40,271 nt of DNA from Candidatus Omnitrophota bacterium (GCA_023247915.1 JAHFFN010000012.1:1-40271); one strand, 5' to 3'. Shown: positions 31,054 to 39,237, counted from the first letter of the stretch. The notes: a model not told the origin generated them from the sequence alone. Numbers and translations are program-made.

Positions 31054-31666
31054 CGGTTTTCACTCCTTTCCCGCCGTTTTCTGCTTTCAACCATTCCATG
31101 GTGACTTGGTCGGCAGTCCAAGCATCCAATAAATCCTGGTTAAAACGCCACTGAACGCCTACTTTGAAACCCGGCAAGACGCCCCGTTGCGCCAAACGAT
31201 AAATCGTGGTGGTGTTGACTCCAAAACGCTTGGCGACTTCTTCAATGGAAAGATAGGTTTTTTCGACGGGCGCTTGAGTGGCGGATTTGTCCGAGGCTAA
31301 AAGTAATTCGATTGTCTTCAAAAATTCGGCGGGTTTATAAGGTTTCGTCAGATAAGCGTCGGCACCGCGAGAAAATCCTTTGACCTGATCCGCCGGGCCA
31401 TCCATTCCGGTCAGCATCAAAATAGGTAGCCAAGGCCCATGCAGTTTTCGCAAACGCGCGCAGACTTCCAGGCCGCTGATATCGGGAAGCTTGATGTCTA
31501 AAATCACCAAGTCCAGGGGATGCTCCGCGGCAAAAGCCAGAGCGGCTAAACCAAGAGTTTCAGTGAAAACGGAAAATCCCGCAGATTCCAAACGCCATTT
31601 GAGCGCTTTGGACACTGTCTTATCATCTTCCACAACCAACACATTTTTTGTGAACACAATACCCAT
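31022..31666 (-). CDS. Response regulator with excisionase/MerR-type HTH output
   Basis: A 214-residue protein. The receiver (1-125) has Glu13-Asp14, phospho-acceptor Asp57 in LVILDIKLPDISG and Lys in LTKPYK. Residues 137-186 form a winged-helix domain of the excisionase/BldC type: YLSIEEVAKRFGVNTTTIYRL, then GVLPGFKVGVQWRF and LDAW. Receivers are normally joined to OmpR, NarL or NtrC outputs, so this pairing is uncommon. It is the first gene of the signalling operon, behind a TTGACA promoter, and the only member predicted to bind DNA, which makes it the probable transcriptional output and perhaps an autoregulator. Confidence 0.92.
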   Translation of the reverse strand: MGIVFTKNVLVVEDDKTVSKALKWRLESAGFSVFTETLGLAALAFAAEHPLDLVILDIKLPDISGLEVCARLRKLHGPWLPILMLTGMDGPADQVKGFSRGADAYLTKPYKPAEFLKTIELLLASDKSATQAPVEKTYLSIEEVAKRFGVNTTTIYRLAQRGVLPGFKVGVQWRFNQDLLDAWTADQVTMEWLKAENGGKGVKTDGLDKKNIDH

Positions 31667-31723
31667 AGAGCCTCCACTACCTTGGATTCCTATGAATGAG
31701 CGATGATGAGATGCCCTACTTAA

Positions 31724-31752
31724 AATTTACCCCTAAAATAGCCTTATGTCAA
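31724..31752 (-). promoter_or_regulatory. Promoter of the signalling operon
   Basis: Minus-strand TTGACA (31752-31747), 17-nt spacer and TAAATT (31729-31724). The start would be near 31717, about 50 nt before the REC-HTH gene, whose ATG has GTGGAGG-like Shine-Dalgarno sequence. The region to 31836 is otherwise AT-rich and gene-free. Confidence 0.6.
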
Positions 31753-31836
31753 TACAGTCGACTATTTAATACTCTTGGCTAACATTGACTAAATACAAAC
31801 ATAAGTTATTATATTTAAATAGGTTATGAGTTTAAT

Positions 31837-32223
31837 TTAGGCGGATTTTTGCTGGGAAATGGCTGTTTTAATTTTGGGCAATAAAACCTTGTACCCTTCG
31901 GCTTTATTGAAATAATCGAAGGCGCCCCCTATCATTTCTTTCTGGACATTCTGATCATAACAGCTGGAAACAATGATTTTGCTCTGGGGATGAAATCGCT
32001 GTAAGGCGGGGAGTAAGACTTGCCCGTTGGCTACGGGCATTCGAATATCCAGTAAAATAACATCGATCTCTTCTTCGCAAAATTCCAACAAGGCCTGTTC
32101 GCCATTGGAAGCTTCTAATACCTTAAACCCGTCATGACTCAAATAACGGGAATAGATGCGTCGCAAGTCTTTGTCATCATCGACAATTAAAACTTTGGAA
32201 ATCTCGTTCTTTGTCATAGTCAT
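31837..32223 (-). CDS. Stand-alone receiver protein
   Basis: A 128-residue REC domain with Asp15-Asp16-Asp17, phospho-acceptor Asp59 in VILLDIRMPVANG, Ser pair in IVSSCYD and Lys in FNKAEG. There is no output domain. GAGGG lies 7 nt before the ATG at 32223. It is separated from the signalling operon by 170 nt containing that operon's promoter, so it is probably transcribed separately. Replacement of the usual KP by KA after beta5 makes it slightly divergent. Confidence 0.9.
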   Translation of the reverse strand: MTMTKNEISKVLIVDDDKDLRRIYSRYLSHDGFKVLEASNGEQALLEFCEEEIDVILLDIRMPVANGQVLLPALQRFHPQSKIIVSSCYDQNVQKEMIGGAFDYFNKAEGYKVLLPKIKTAISQQKSA

Positions 32224-32325
32224 AACAAAGCCCTCACTTTTAGCGTAACTCCGGTATCTTCCAATGTCAATAGGAGGAAGCCTATTTCAGCGGAAAACGG
32301 GTGGTAAAAGTGCTGCATCATCAGT

Positions 32326-32331
32326 TATAAT
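32326..32331 (+). promoter_or_regulatory. -10 TATAAT upstream of ogt
   Basis: Perfect TATAAT ending 14 nt before the ogt ATG. The predicted leader is about 8 nt and there is no Shine-Dalgarno sequence. No convincing -35 is visible. Confidence 0.45.
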
Positions 32332-32345
32332 AAATACATACAACC

Positions 32346-32852
32346 ATGAATGAGATTCCCTCTATTTATTATGGAATACACCCCTCGCCCTTTGGCCAAT
32401 GCCTGATTGGGATCACTGACCAGGCGATCTGCCACCTCTCGTTTATGGACACGGTGAATGAACGTGAAGCTCTACGCCGCTTACGGGAAATAGAGCCAAA
32501 CGCGACTTTTAAACGGAAAGAATCTCAAACCCGGCCTTATTTCAAGGCCGCCTTCGAGCCAAAACGTTCAAAACACCGGCTAGATTTAGTCGTGACGGGC
32601 ACTGATTTTCAACTCAAGGTCTGGGAAACGCTTCTTAAAATTCCCAAAGGGAAAGTTTCAAATTATGCGCAGGTCGCGCGGAAGGCCGGATTTCCCAAAG
32701 CCGTGCGTGCCGTCGGAACCGCCTGCGGAAAAAACCCGATTGGATTTCTGATTCCTTGTCACCGCGTCTTAGCTTCCGATGGCAAACTGGGTGGATATCA
32801 TTGGGGTCTCCAGCGAAAAAAAGCGATACTCGCCTGGGAAGCCGCTGGCTAA
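32346..32852 (+). CDS. ogt: Methylated-DNA-protein-cysteine methyltransferase
   Basis: A 168-residue O6-alkylguanine alkyltransferase. The acceptor Cys138 is in IPCHRV, preceded by AVRAVGTACGKNPIGF, and the helix-turn-helix YAQVARKAGFPKAVRAVG inserts into the minor groove. The protein transfers the alkyl group from O6-methylguanine to itself in a suicide reaction. The N-terminal domain resembles that of the Ada C-terminal half; no Ada N-terminal regulatory domain is present. It ends immediately before the last codon of the opposing helicase gene with no intervening base. Confidence 0.94.
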   Translation: MNEIPSIYYGIHPSPFGQCLIGITDQAICHLSFMDTVNEREALRRLREIEPNATFKRKESQTRPYFKAAFEPKRSKHRLDLVVTGTDFQLKVWETLLKIPKGKVSNYAQVARKAGFPKAVRAVGTACGKNPIGFLIPCHRVLASDGKLGGYHWGLQRKKAILAWEAAG

Positions 32853-34133
32853 CTAGGCAGTTCGGCGGGGATTAGGTTTACTAAATTTCTTCAGTTGGTT
32901 GGAGCCGCGAAATTGAGGCCGGCCAATGGCATGACGATCAGCGTCCAAATACACGGTTCTTTTTTTACCGCTATCTTGATAGCTAATGGGCGCGAATTTC
33001 CGGCTAGGCACTTCCGCGTGACTACTGACTTTCAAAGAAATTTTCATTAATTTTTCGATATCGCGAATAATGGCGCCTTCGTCAGGCATCGCAAAAGTAA
33101 TCGCGTGTCCTTCATGCCCCGCCCGTCCCGTGCGTCCGATGCGATGCACATAATTTTCACTGTCATCGGGCAAATCAAAGTTGATCACCAGCTCTATGCC
33201 TTTGACGTCGATGCCGCGTGCGGCGATGTCGGTGGCAACCAGGATGCGATACAGCCCCGTCTTAAATCCATTAAGCGCGTGACGGCGCTGGCCTTGCGTG
33301 CGATCCGAGTGAAGTTCATTGGCCGTGTGCTTCATCTTGCGAAGCGCTTCGGCGAGTTTGCCGGTGCCGGCTTTTGTGCGCGCAAAAATCAAGACACTGC
33401 CCTGGTACTGATGAAGAATTTTCTCAAGAAGTTGTAGTTTGTTTTCCTGGCGGACAATGAAAAGTTCTTGGATGATTTTTTCAGGCGCGGCGCCGGATGG
33501 TGCCACTTCGATTTGAATCGGGAGCTTCATATAAAGCTCGGCGAGTTTTAAAATTGCGCTGGGCATCGTCGCTGAAAAAAGTGAGGTCTGACGTTCCGTC
33601 GGCAGGTATTTCACCAAACGTTGAATCTGCGGCGCGAAGCCCATGTCGAGCATCCGGTCGGCCTCGTCCAGCACCACCATTTTGATGTCGGATCCATTCA
33701 ATGTTTTGTGTTCAAAGTGATCCAAAAGCCGGCCGGGTGTCGCGATGACGATACGGATATTTTCTTTTTTAAGAAGGGTGACTTGCGTTTCCATGTCCAT
33801 CCCGCCAATGACAATGACGGAGCGAATATTAAAAGGATTGGCTAGTTTTCGAAGCGTTTCATCCACTTGAAGCGCCAATTCCCGCGTCGGCACTAAAATC
33901 AGGGCGCGCCCCGAGCCTTGCGCCAAAAGCTGAACCATCGGGATACCAAAAGCGAGTGTCTTGCCGGTTCCAGTCTGAGCGATGCCGAGCACGTCTTTTC
34001 CTTCAATCGCGATAGGAATCGCCTTGTACTGCACCGGTGTCGGGATTTTAAATTTCAAAGTCTCGAGAATATCGAGAATCCCCGGCGCGATTCCAAGCCC
34101 GCCAAAACTGTTGTGCGTTTCGTGACCAGCCAT
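32853..34133 (-). CDS. rhlE: DEAD-box RNA helicase, RhlE type
   Basis: A 426-residue DEAD-box helicase. Motifs in order: Q motif (PTPVQYKAIPIA), I AQTGTGKT, Ia PTRELALQ, Ib TPGR, II DEAD, III SAT, V TDIAARGID and VI HRIGRTGRAG. The short basic C-terminal tail (QLKKFSKPNPRR) fits the RhlE/DeaD-like group active in ribosome assembly and mRNA turnover. AGGAGAGAG precedes the ATG at 34133. With RNase Y at the other end of the window, this is the second RNA-decay-type protein, but the two are far apart and not co-transcribed. Confidence 0.95.
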   Translation of the reverse strand: MAGHETHNSFGGLGIAPGILDILETLKFKIPTPVQYKAIPIAIEGKDVLGIAQTGTGKTLAFGIPMVQLLAQGSGRALILVPTRELALQVDETLRKLANPFNIRSVIVIGGMDMETQVTLLKKENIRIVIATPGRLLDHFEHKTLNGSDIKMVVLDEADRMLDMGFAPQIQRLVKYLPTERQTSLFSATMPSAILKLAELYMKLPIQIEVAPSGAAPEKIIQELFIVRQENKLQLLEKILHQYQGSVLIFARTKAGTGKLAEALRKMKHTANELHSDRTQGQRRHALNGFKTGLYRILVATDIAARGIDVKGIELVINFDLPDDSENYVHRIGRTGRAGHEGHAITFAMPDEGAIIRDIEKLMKISLKVSSHAEVPSRKFAPISYQDSGKKRTVYLDADRHAIGRPQFRGSNQLKKFSKPNPRRTA

Positions 34134-34186
34134 ATCTCTCTCCTGTGAAACCTGAGTATACTATATAAAAAACGTCGAGCTTGGAA

Positions 34187-34192
34187 TATAAT
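34187..34192 (+). promoter_or_regulatory. -10 TATAAT upstream of the LMF-like gene
   Basis: Perfect TATAAT 8 nt before the ATG at 34201. The predicted start lies within a base or two of the initiation codon, so the mRNA is probably leaderless. No clear -35. Confidence 0.5.
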
Positions 34193-34200
34193 CGATTTTG

Positions 34201-35664
34201 ATGGAAATACGCCGCTACTCTTCCTATCAACTCACCCGTGCTTATTTTAAAAAAACGTTGGGATTTATTTACTTGATTGCATTTTTTTCGACCGCCATGC
34301 AGTTCCGCGGGCTGATCGGCGAACACGGGCTTTTGCCAATTCATTTATTTCTAAAACAAATTCACTTTTGGGACAGTCCCAGTCTGTTTTGGTTCAATGC
34401 CTCCGACATGTTTGTGGGGAGTGTCGTGTGGGTCGGAGTGGCTTTGTCGATTTTTGTAATCAGCGGCCTCTCTGAGCGTCTGGGCAATGTCGTTTCCGCA
34501 AGCGCGTGGACACTTCTCTGGCTTTTTTATTTGTCGGTGGTGAATGTAGGTCAAACCTTTTATAGCTTTGGCTGGGAAACGATGACGCTGGAGGCTGGTT
34601 TCTTGGCGATTTTTTTAGGCTCCGAAGAAGTACAGCCGGCGACGAGTGTAGTTTGGTTTTTGCGCTGGGTGTTGTTTCGTCTCATGTTTGGCGCGGGTCT
34701 TATCAAGATGCGTGGAGATGCTTGCTGGCGAGACCTGACTTGCATGTTTTATCATTATGAAACCCAACCGATCCCCAATCCGCTGAGTTGGCATTTCCAT
34801 CACCTACCGCACGGATATCTCAAATTTCAAACGCTTTATACCCATTTTATCGAACTCGTCATCCCCTGGTTTTATTTTGTGCCGGGGCCTTTGGGATGGA
34901 TCGCCGGTATTCTCACCATTGTGTTTCAAGGTTGTTTGATTTTAAGTGGTAATTTGTCCTGGCTCAATTATTTGACCATCGTGATCGCCATTTCCTGCTT
35001 CGATGACGTTTTTTTAAGCAAAATAACGCGCGTGAAACTACCGGTGACGAAAGCGCCAACACTATTCAGAAAAAGAATTTTGATGCTTTTTGTGGGAGTT
35101 GTCCTTTGTCTGAGTATTCGCCCGGCGTTAAATCTTTTCTCGGCGCATCAGATGATGAACGCGAGCTTTGAGCCTCTGCATTTGGTAAATACTTACGGCG
35201 CTTTCGGCAGTGTGACCAAAAACCGCGATGAAATCATTTTGGAAGGCACTGACGATCATGTGATCACCAAACAAACGGTGTGGAAAGAATACGAATTCAA
35301 GGCCAAGCCCGGGGATATTCACCGCCAACCTCCGATCGTGGCTCCCTATCACCGGCGTTTGGATTGGCTGATGTGGTTCGCAGCGATGTCCGATTGGCGT
35401 TATCACCCGTGGTTGATCAATTTGATCAATAAACTTTTGCGCAATGACGCGGAAATTTTAAAACAGATGGATAAAAACCCGTTTCCTAATCACCCGCCCT
35501 ACGCGATTCGCGCGGTGCTTTATCATTACCGTTTTACAACTCCCGAAGAAAAAGATAAAACCGGCGACTGGTGGGTGAGAAAAGCGGCGCGCCTTTATTT
35601 GCCGCCGCTTTCTTTAGACAATGATTCGTTTCGAGAGGCTCTACACCAAATGGAGTGGGATTAA
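34201..35664 (+). CDS. Lipase maturation factor (LMF1)-like membrane protein
   Basis: A 487-residue protein of the lipase-maturation-factor family, starting at ATG 34201. About eight membrane helices are followed by a soluble C-terminal domain. Family hallmarks are LTRAYFKKTLGFIYLIAF, FRLMFGAGLIKMRGD, CWRDLTCMFYHYETQPIPNP and HRLDWLMWFAA-type sequence near residue 380. Vertebrate LMF1 folds dimeric lipases in the ER; bacterial members have no assigned function. The adjacent convergent DCC-family gene encodes a thiol-disulfide-type protein, a pairing consistent with folding or vitamin-K-like membrane chemistry. The mRNA appears leaderless. Confidence 0.88.
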   Translation: MEIRRYSSYQLTRAYFKKTLGFIYLIAFFSTAMQFRGLIGEHGLLPIHLFLKQIHFWDSPSLFWFNASDMFVGSVVWVGVALSIFVISGLSERLGNVVSASAWTLLWLFYLSVVNVGQTFYSFGWETMTLEAGFLAIFLGSEEVQPATSVVWFLRWVLFRLMFGAGLIKMRGDACWRDLTCMFYHYETQPIPNPLSWHFHHLPHGYLKFQTLYTHFIELVIPWFYFVPGPLGWIAGILTIVFQGCLILSGNLSWLNYLTIVIAISCFDDVFLSKITRVKLPVTKAPTLFRKRILMLFVGVVLCLSIRPALNLFSAHQMMNASFEPLHLVNTYGAFGSVTKNRDEIILEGTDDHVITKQTVWKEYEFKAKPGDIHRQPPIVAPYHRRLDWLMWFAAMSDWRYHPWLINLINKLLRNDAEILKQMDKNPFPNHPPYAIRAVLYHYRFTTPEEKDKTGDWWVRKAARLYLPPLSLDNDSFREALHQMEWD

Positions 35665-35668
35665 AAAA

Positions 35669-36064
35669 TTAGTGGCGGGCACAGCTTTCGCCGGTCTTTC
35701 CGCCAAAACGATGGCGATTTTGAGCGATCCACCGATAAGCCGGCACTCCCAAGAAAGAAATTCCGGGAATATAAAGAAATAAAGCGGGTAAAAACGTCAG
35801 CGGCAAATGACGTGCGATGTCTCTTACGGCAAAAAATCCTCCGTAAGTTTTTCCGTCAGGCCGGATGGAAACCATGCGATTTTGCGTCTCTTCCGCGCTT
35901 AATTGCGGAAAACGTTCTTTCGTGTCGCCGCCTAGCCTTGCCAACCATTCTATTTTTTTAAACCAATCCAATTTTTTCCCGAGGCGAATGGATCTCTGAC
36001 AAAATCCGCAGTCTCCGTCAAAAATCACCGTGCGGGAATATTTTTTGGGGGAATCCCCGGTCAC
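35669..36064 (-). CDS. DCC-family (DUF393) thiol-disulfide oxidoreductase-like protein
   Basis: A 131-residue protein with the family signature VIFDGDCGFCQRS near residues 13-25 (DxDCxxC), which resembles a thioredoxin-like redox pair. KTYGGFFAVRDIARHLP and AYRWIAQNRHRFG are also conserved. Family members are predicted, not proven, oxidoreductases. The start overlaps the O-methyltransferase gene by 4 nt, and the 3' end faces the LMF-like gene with only 4 nt between. Confidence 0.88.
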   Translation of the reverse strand: MTGDSPKKYSRTVIFDGDCGFCQRSIRLGKKLDWFKKIEWLARLGGDTKERFPQLSAEETQNRMVSIRPDGKTYGGFFAVRDIARHLPLTFLPALFLYIPGISFLGVPAYRWIAQNRHRFGGKTGESCARH

Positions 36065-36696
36065 TTCTTGACCGCCATGGTGACACCGTCGCGGATGGTG
36101 AGCATCACATGATTAACACGCTTGTCATTTAAAACCGCGTCATTGAAAGCGGCAATCGCCTTGTCACTGGCTTCCTTGGGATGAAGCACCTGGCCGCCCC
36201 AAAGCACATTGTCGACGAGAATGATTCCGCCCTGCCGCACTTTCGGAACACAGGCATTCCAATAATTTAAATAATTTTCTTTGTCGGCATCGATAAAAAC
36301 CAGATCAAAAAGTCCTTTTAACTTTTTGATCGTCTCCAGCGCCGACCCGAGCCTCAGACTGATTTTTTTTCCGTGATGGCTTTTTTTCCAATGCTCTTTG
36401 GCGATCGCCGTGGCTTTTTCATCAATATCGCAGGTGATAAGTTCCCCGCCCTGCGGCATGCCTTCAGCCATACGAAGCGCGCTGTAGCCGGTGAAAGTTC
36501 CGATCTCCAAAATGCGCTTGGCTTCTATCGCCGTGACAATCAGTTTGAGAAAGGTTCCTTCCAGATGTCCCGTTTGCATCTGCGGGATTTCTGTTTTTTC
36601 GTAGGTTGCCTTCACTAACTCCGCATGAAGTTCTTTTTCAGGCGTGGTGTGAGCACGTGCGTAGTCTTCGATAGCGGCAGGAATAATTTCTCGCAC
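36061..36696 (-). CDS. O-methyltransferase, caffeoyl-CoA OMT family
   Basis: A 211-residue class I methyltransferase starting at GTG 36696. Motif I is ILEIGTFTGYSALRMA, motif II ELITCDIDEKA, and motif IV FDLVFIDADKENY. The metal-binding segment GGIILVDNVLWGG is typical of divalent-cation-dependent catechol O-methyltransferases. The substrate is a catechol-like or small phenolic compound by family inference. It lies 12 nt downstream of the peroxiredoxin gene and overlaps the DCC gene by 4 nt. Confidence 0.92.
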   Translation of the reverse strand: MREIIPAAIEDYARAHTTPEKELHAELVKATYEKTEIPQMQTGHLEGTFLKLIVTAIEAKRILEIGTFTGYSALRMAEGMPQGGELITCDIDEKATAIAKEHWKKSHHGKKISLRLGSALETIKKLKGLFDLVFIDADKENYLNYWNACVPKVRQGGIILVDNVLWGGQVLHPKEASDKAIAAFNDAVLNDKRVNHVMLTIRDGVTMAVKK

Positions 36697-36708
36697 GTTG
36701 TTTTAAAA

Positions 36709-37341
36709 CTACGGTTGAGGCGTCAAACGAAGATAGGGTTTGATTTCCTTGTAGCCTTTGGGAAAGCGCTTTTTCAGATCTTCCGGATCTTTGAGCGAAG
36801 GCGCGATCACCACATCGTCGCCTTTTTTCCAATCGACCGGAGTCGCAACCATGTGCTTGTCCGTGAGCTGAAGCGAATCGATCACACGCAGGATTTCATT
36901 GAAGTTTCGTCCTGTCGAAGCCGGGTACGTGATCATAAGACGGATTTTTTTCTTATCATCAATGATAAAAACAGTTCGCACCGTCATTTTGTCCAAAGAA
37001 GTTGGGTGAACCATGTCATAAAGTTTCGCCACTTTGGCATCATGATCGGCCAAAATCGGAAAATTCACCTGACAATTTTGCGTGCTGTTAATGTCGGGGA
37101 TCCATCCTTTGTGGGATTCGGCGGTGTCAACCGACAGCGCGATCACTTTCACACCGCGCTTTTCAAATTCGGATTTTAATTTCGCGACCTGTCCCAGCTC
37201 CGTGGTGCAAACGGGAGTAAAATCGGCCGGATGCGAAAACAAAACCGCCCAACTTCCTTCGATGTACTGATGAAATTGAATAGAGCCCTGATTGGAGTCC
37301 TGCGTAAAATCCGGTGCCACCGTTCCCAGATGCAAACCCAT
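36709..37341 (-). CDS. 1-Cys peroxiredoxin (Prx6 type)
   Basis: A 210-residue peroxiredoxin of the Prx6 group. The peroxidatic Cys45 is in HPADFTPVCTTEL. The C-terminal domain (residues about 160-210) with THMVATPVDWKKGDD is the long extension of Prx6. A further cysteine (NCQVNF) is not at a standard resolving position. It reduces hydrogen and lipid peroxides. AGGAGG stands before the ATG. It follows sodB by 43 nt in the same direction, forming an oxidative-stress unit with the duplicated-domain exported protein. Confidence 0.94.
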   Translation of the reverse strand: MGLHLGTVAPDFTQDSNQGSIQFHQYIEGSWAVLFSHPADFTPVCTTELGQVAKLKSEFEKRGVKVIALSVDTAESHKGWIPDINSTQNCQVNFPILADHDAKVAKLYDMVHPTSLDKMTVRTVFIIDDKKKIRLMITYPASTGRNFNEILRVIDSLQLTDKHMVATPVDWKKGDDVVIAPSLKDPEDLKKRFPKGYKEIKPYLRLTPQP

Positions 37342-37384
37342 GACTGAAACCTCCTGTTGATCTTTGCTAAATTCGATGGGTTTA

Positions 37385-38014
37385 TTATACCCCCAACGAA
37401 CTTAACGAGTCATGGCAAAAATACAATTGATTTTCCGCAAAGTCCCAGTTCACCAGATGAGTCAGAAATACTTTCACGTATTCCGCTCTTTTATTTTGAT
37501 AATCCAGATAATACGCATGCTCCCAAATATCACAGGCGATCAAAGGCTGTTGATGATGAATCAGCGGGTTATCCGCGTCATGCGCGGACACGATTTTTAA
37601 TTGGTTTTTCTCTTTGACGAGCCAAATCCAGCCGCTGCCAAAATGAGAAACAGCCACGGACTCAAATTGTTTTTTGAATTCCTCAAAAGACTCGAAAGAG
37701 CTTTTGAGGAGATTCAAAATTTCCGCGCCAGGTTTTCCGCCACCACCAGGCTTCATGCTTCTCCAATAAAATGCATGATTCCACGCTTGAGCGGCATTCT
37801 CGAAGAGAGATTTCATGTCTGGGTGTTCGGCGGATCGACGCATTACTTCTTCCAACGGCAATTCTTCCAGATGATGCACCTTCATCAAATAATTTGTCTT
37901 TTCAATGTAGGCTTTGTGATGCTTGCCATAATGAAAACTCAAAGTATTGGATGAAATGTGAGGCAATAGCCCATCTTCCAGATAAGGCAATGGCTCCTGA
38001 AGAATAGGACTCAT
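37385..38014 (-). CDS. sodB: Superoxide dismutase, Fe type
   Basis: A 209-residue Fe/Mn superoxide dismutase. Metal ligands are His28, His80, Asp162 and His166 (CDIWEHAYYLDY). AAQAWNHAFYW with Gln76 and HFGSGWIWLV are typical of iron enzymes; the manganese type has its glutamine at a different place. The start overlaps the exported protein gene by 4 nt. There is no signal peptide, so the enzyme is cytoplasmic. Metal choice from sequence alone is probable rather than certain. Confidence 0.94.
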   Translation of the reverse strand: MSPILQEPLPYLEDGLLPHISSNTLSFHYGKHHKAYIEKTNYLMKVHHLEELPLEEVMRRSAEHPDMKSLFENAAQAWNHAFYWRSMKPGGGGKPGAEILNLLKSSFESFEEFKKQFESVAVSHFGSGWIWLVKEKNQLKIVSAHDADNPLIHHQQPLIACDIWEHAYYLDYQNKRAEYVKVFLTHLVNWDFAENQLYFCHDSLSSLGV

Positions 38015-38571
38015 GAGAATATCCTTATAAATCGCGCTTCTTTGTATTCGGGAACCAGGTAAATACGCACCCGATCTCCGGTTTTAAAATAAGCTGTCAT
38101 CCCCGAAGCCACTAGCACCGTCTTGTCCGTTTGAGTTTTATCACGCACGACGATGTGATTAGTTGAAGAATCAACACCCACGATGGTTCCTTCAAAGTGG
38201 AAGGCATCCTGAACCACATGGATCATCTTGGCTTCTTTTAAATCCTCCATCAAACTAACTTGGACATAATCGTCGACTTTGTAATTGTTGATCATCCCCT
38301 GTTTCACCGTCACCCGCCGGTCTCTGCCTTCGGCGTCGCGCACCAGGATCTGATGCTCGGGTAAATCCACTTGGATGATTTCCCCTTCAAATTCCTTCGG
38401 ATTATTTTCTCTAGCAATGATGACAGGGGTCGCATCCACCACGGGCACGGTTTGGTTTTGATTGATCGTGACTGTCTTGCTATTGTCATCAACCGTCACC
38501 GTCGTTGCCCACGCAGAAGAAAACGACAGAAGCACTGATAAAAAGCTTGAGACAATGATTGATTTTTTCAT
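38011..38571 (-). CDS. Exported protein with a tandem-duplicated domain
   Basis: A 186-residue protein with a signal peptide (residues 1-22, SSAWA). The mature part contains two copies of a roughly 60-residue beta-rich unit. Copy 1 (about 58-117) reads FEGEIIQVDLPEHQILVRD, ending KEAKMIHVV; copy 2 (about 122-182) reads FEGTIVGVDSSTNHIVVRD, ending KEARFIRIF. Each looks like a small OB- or SH3-like barrel. I cannot name the family. It is the first gene of the unit with sodB and the peroxiredoxin, with AGGAGG before its ATG, so a link to metal or redox stress in the envelope is possible. Confidence 0.85.
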   Translation of the reverse strand: MKKSIIVSSFLSVLLSFSSAWATTVTVDDNSKTVTINQNQTVPVVDATPVIIARENNPKEFEGEIIQVDLPEHQILVRDAEGRDRRVTVKQGMINNYKVDDYVQVSLMEDLKEAKMIHVVQDAFHFEGTIVGVDSSTNHIVVRDKTQTDKTVLVASGMTAYFKTGDRVRIYLVPEYKEARFIRIFS

Positions 38572-38718
38572 GGCATGAGCCTCCTGGATTAAATTGATTT
38601 TTAGTTACTTTCAATATAGTGATTTGTAATTTAAGAAATCGTTAAAATAAAATTAATTATATTTAATTCTTTGGAAGGATTTTTTTAGAATTTGCAATGA
38701 CGGCGCTGGATTCAGGTA

Positions 38719-38724
38719 TATAAT
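38719..38724 (+). promoter_or_regulatory. -10 TATAAT upstream of the VOC gene
   Basis: Perfect TATAAT 35 nt before the ATG at 38760. Unlike the other plus-strand genes it leaves a normal leader of about 29 nt with an AAGGAGAAA ribosome site. The 188-nt divergent gap also holds the promoter region of the sodB unit, which I could not define. Confidence 0.5.
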
Positions 38725-38759
38725 ATTACTTGAAATCACAAATTTAAAAGGAGAAAGTC

Positions 38760-39233
38760 ATGACAAAACCAATTCCCGAGGGATACCGTTCGGTTACACC
38801 TAGTTTTACGTTCAAAGATTCACAGAAGGCGATTGATTTCTATAAAAAAGCTTTTGGCGCGAAAGTATTGGATGTTTTTCCGGGCATGGACGGACGTGGG
38901 ATTATGCACGCCACCATGCAGATCGGCGACTCCATCTTGATGATGGGTGACGAGATGCCGGGACAAAATTGTAAGAGCGCTGAAACGCTCGGCAATTCGC
39001 CGGTCAGTTTTTTTATCTACGTTCCTAACGCCGACGCGGCCTTCCAACAAGCCATCGCCGCCGGGGGCACTTCGGTCATGCCGGTCACCGACATGTTCTG
39101 GGGAGATCGCGCGGGTTCGCTCAAAGATCCGTTCGGTTACAACTGGATGATCGCCACTCACACACAGGATTTTACGAAGGATCGGATTCGGAAAAACGCC
39201 GAGACTTTCTTCGCTCAGATGGGAAAGAAGTAA
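38760..39233 (+). CDS. VOC-superfamily protein (PhnB/glyoxalase-like)
   Basis: A 157-residue protein of the PhnB-like branch of the vicinal-oxygen-chelate superfamily: VTPSFTFKDSQKAIDFYKKAFG, shortened cues HATMQIGDSILMM and DRAGSLKDPFGYNW. Residues near HAT, and the final acidic DPFGY part, correspond to family metal sites, but the metal set is often incomplete in PhnB proteins. Function cannot be assigned more closely. It has a good ribosome site and faces the TIR-like gene tail to tail with 4 nt between. Confidence 0.9.
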   Translation: MTKPIPEGYRSVTPSFTFKDSQKAIDFYKKAFGAKVLDVFPGMDGRGIMHATMQIGDSILMMGDEMPGQNCKSAETLGNSPVSFFIYVPNADAAFQQAIAAGGTSVMPVTDMFWGDRAGSLKDPFGYNWMIATHTQDFTKDRIRKNAETFFAQMGKK

Positions 39234-39237
39234 CCGT

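Noticed and set aside
36625..37179. 184-residue plus-strand frame opposite the peroxiredoxin gene
   Set aside because: Antisense to a clearly real gene and without family resemblance.
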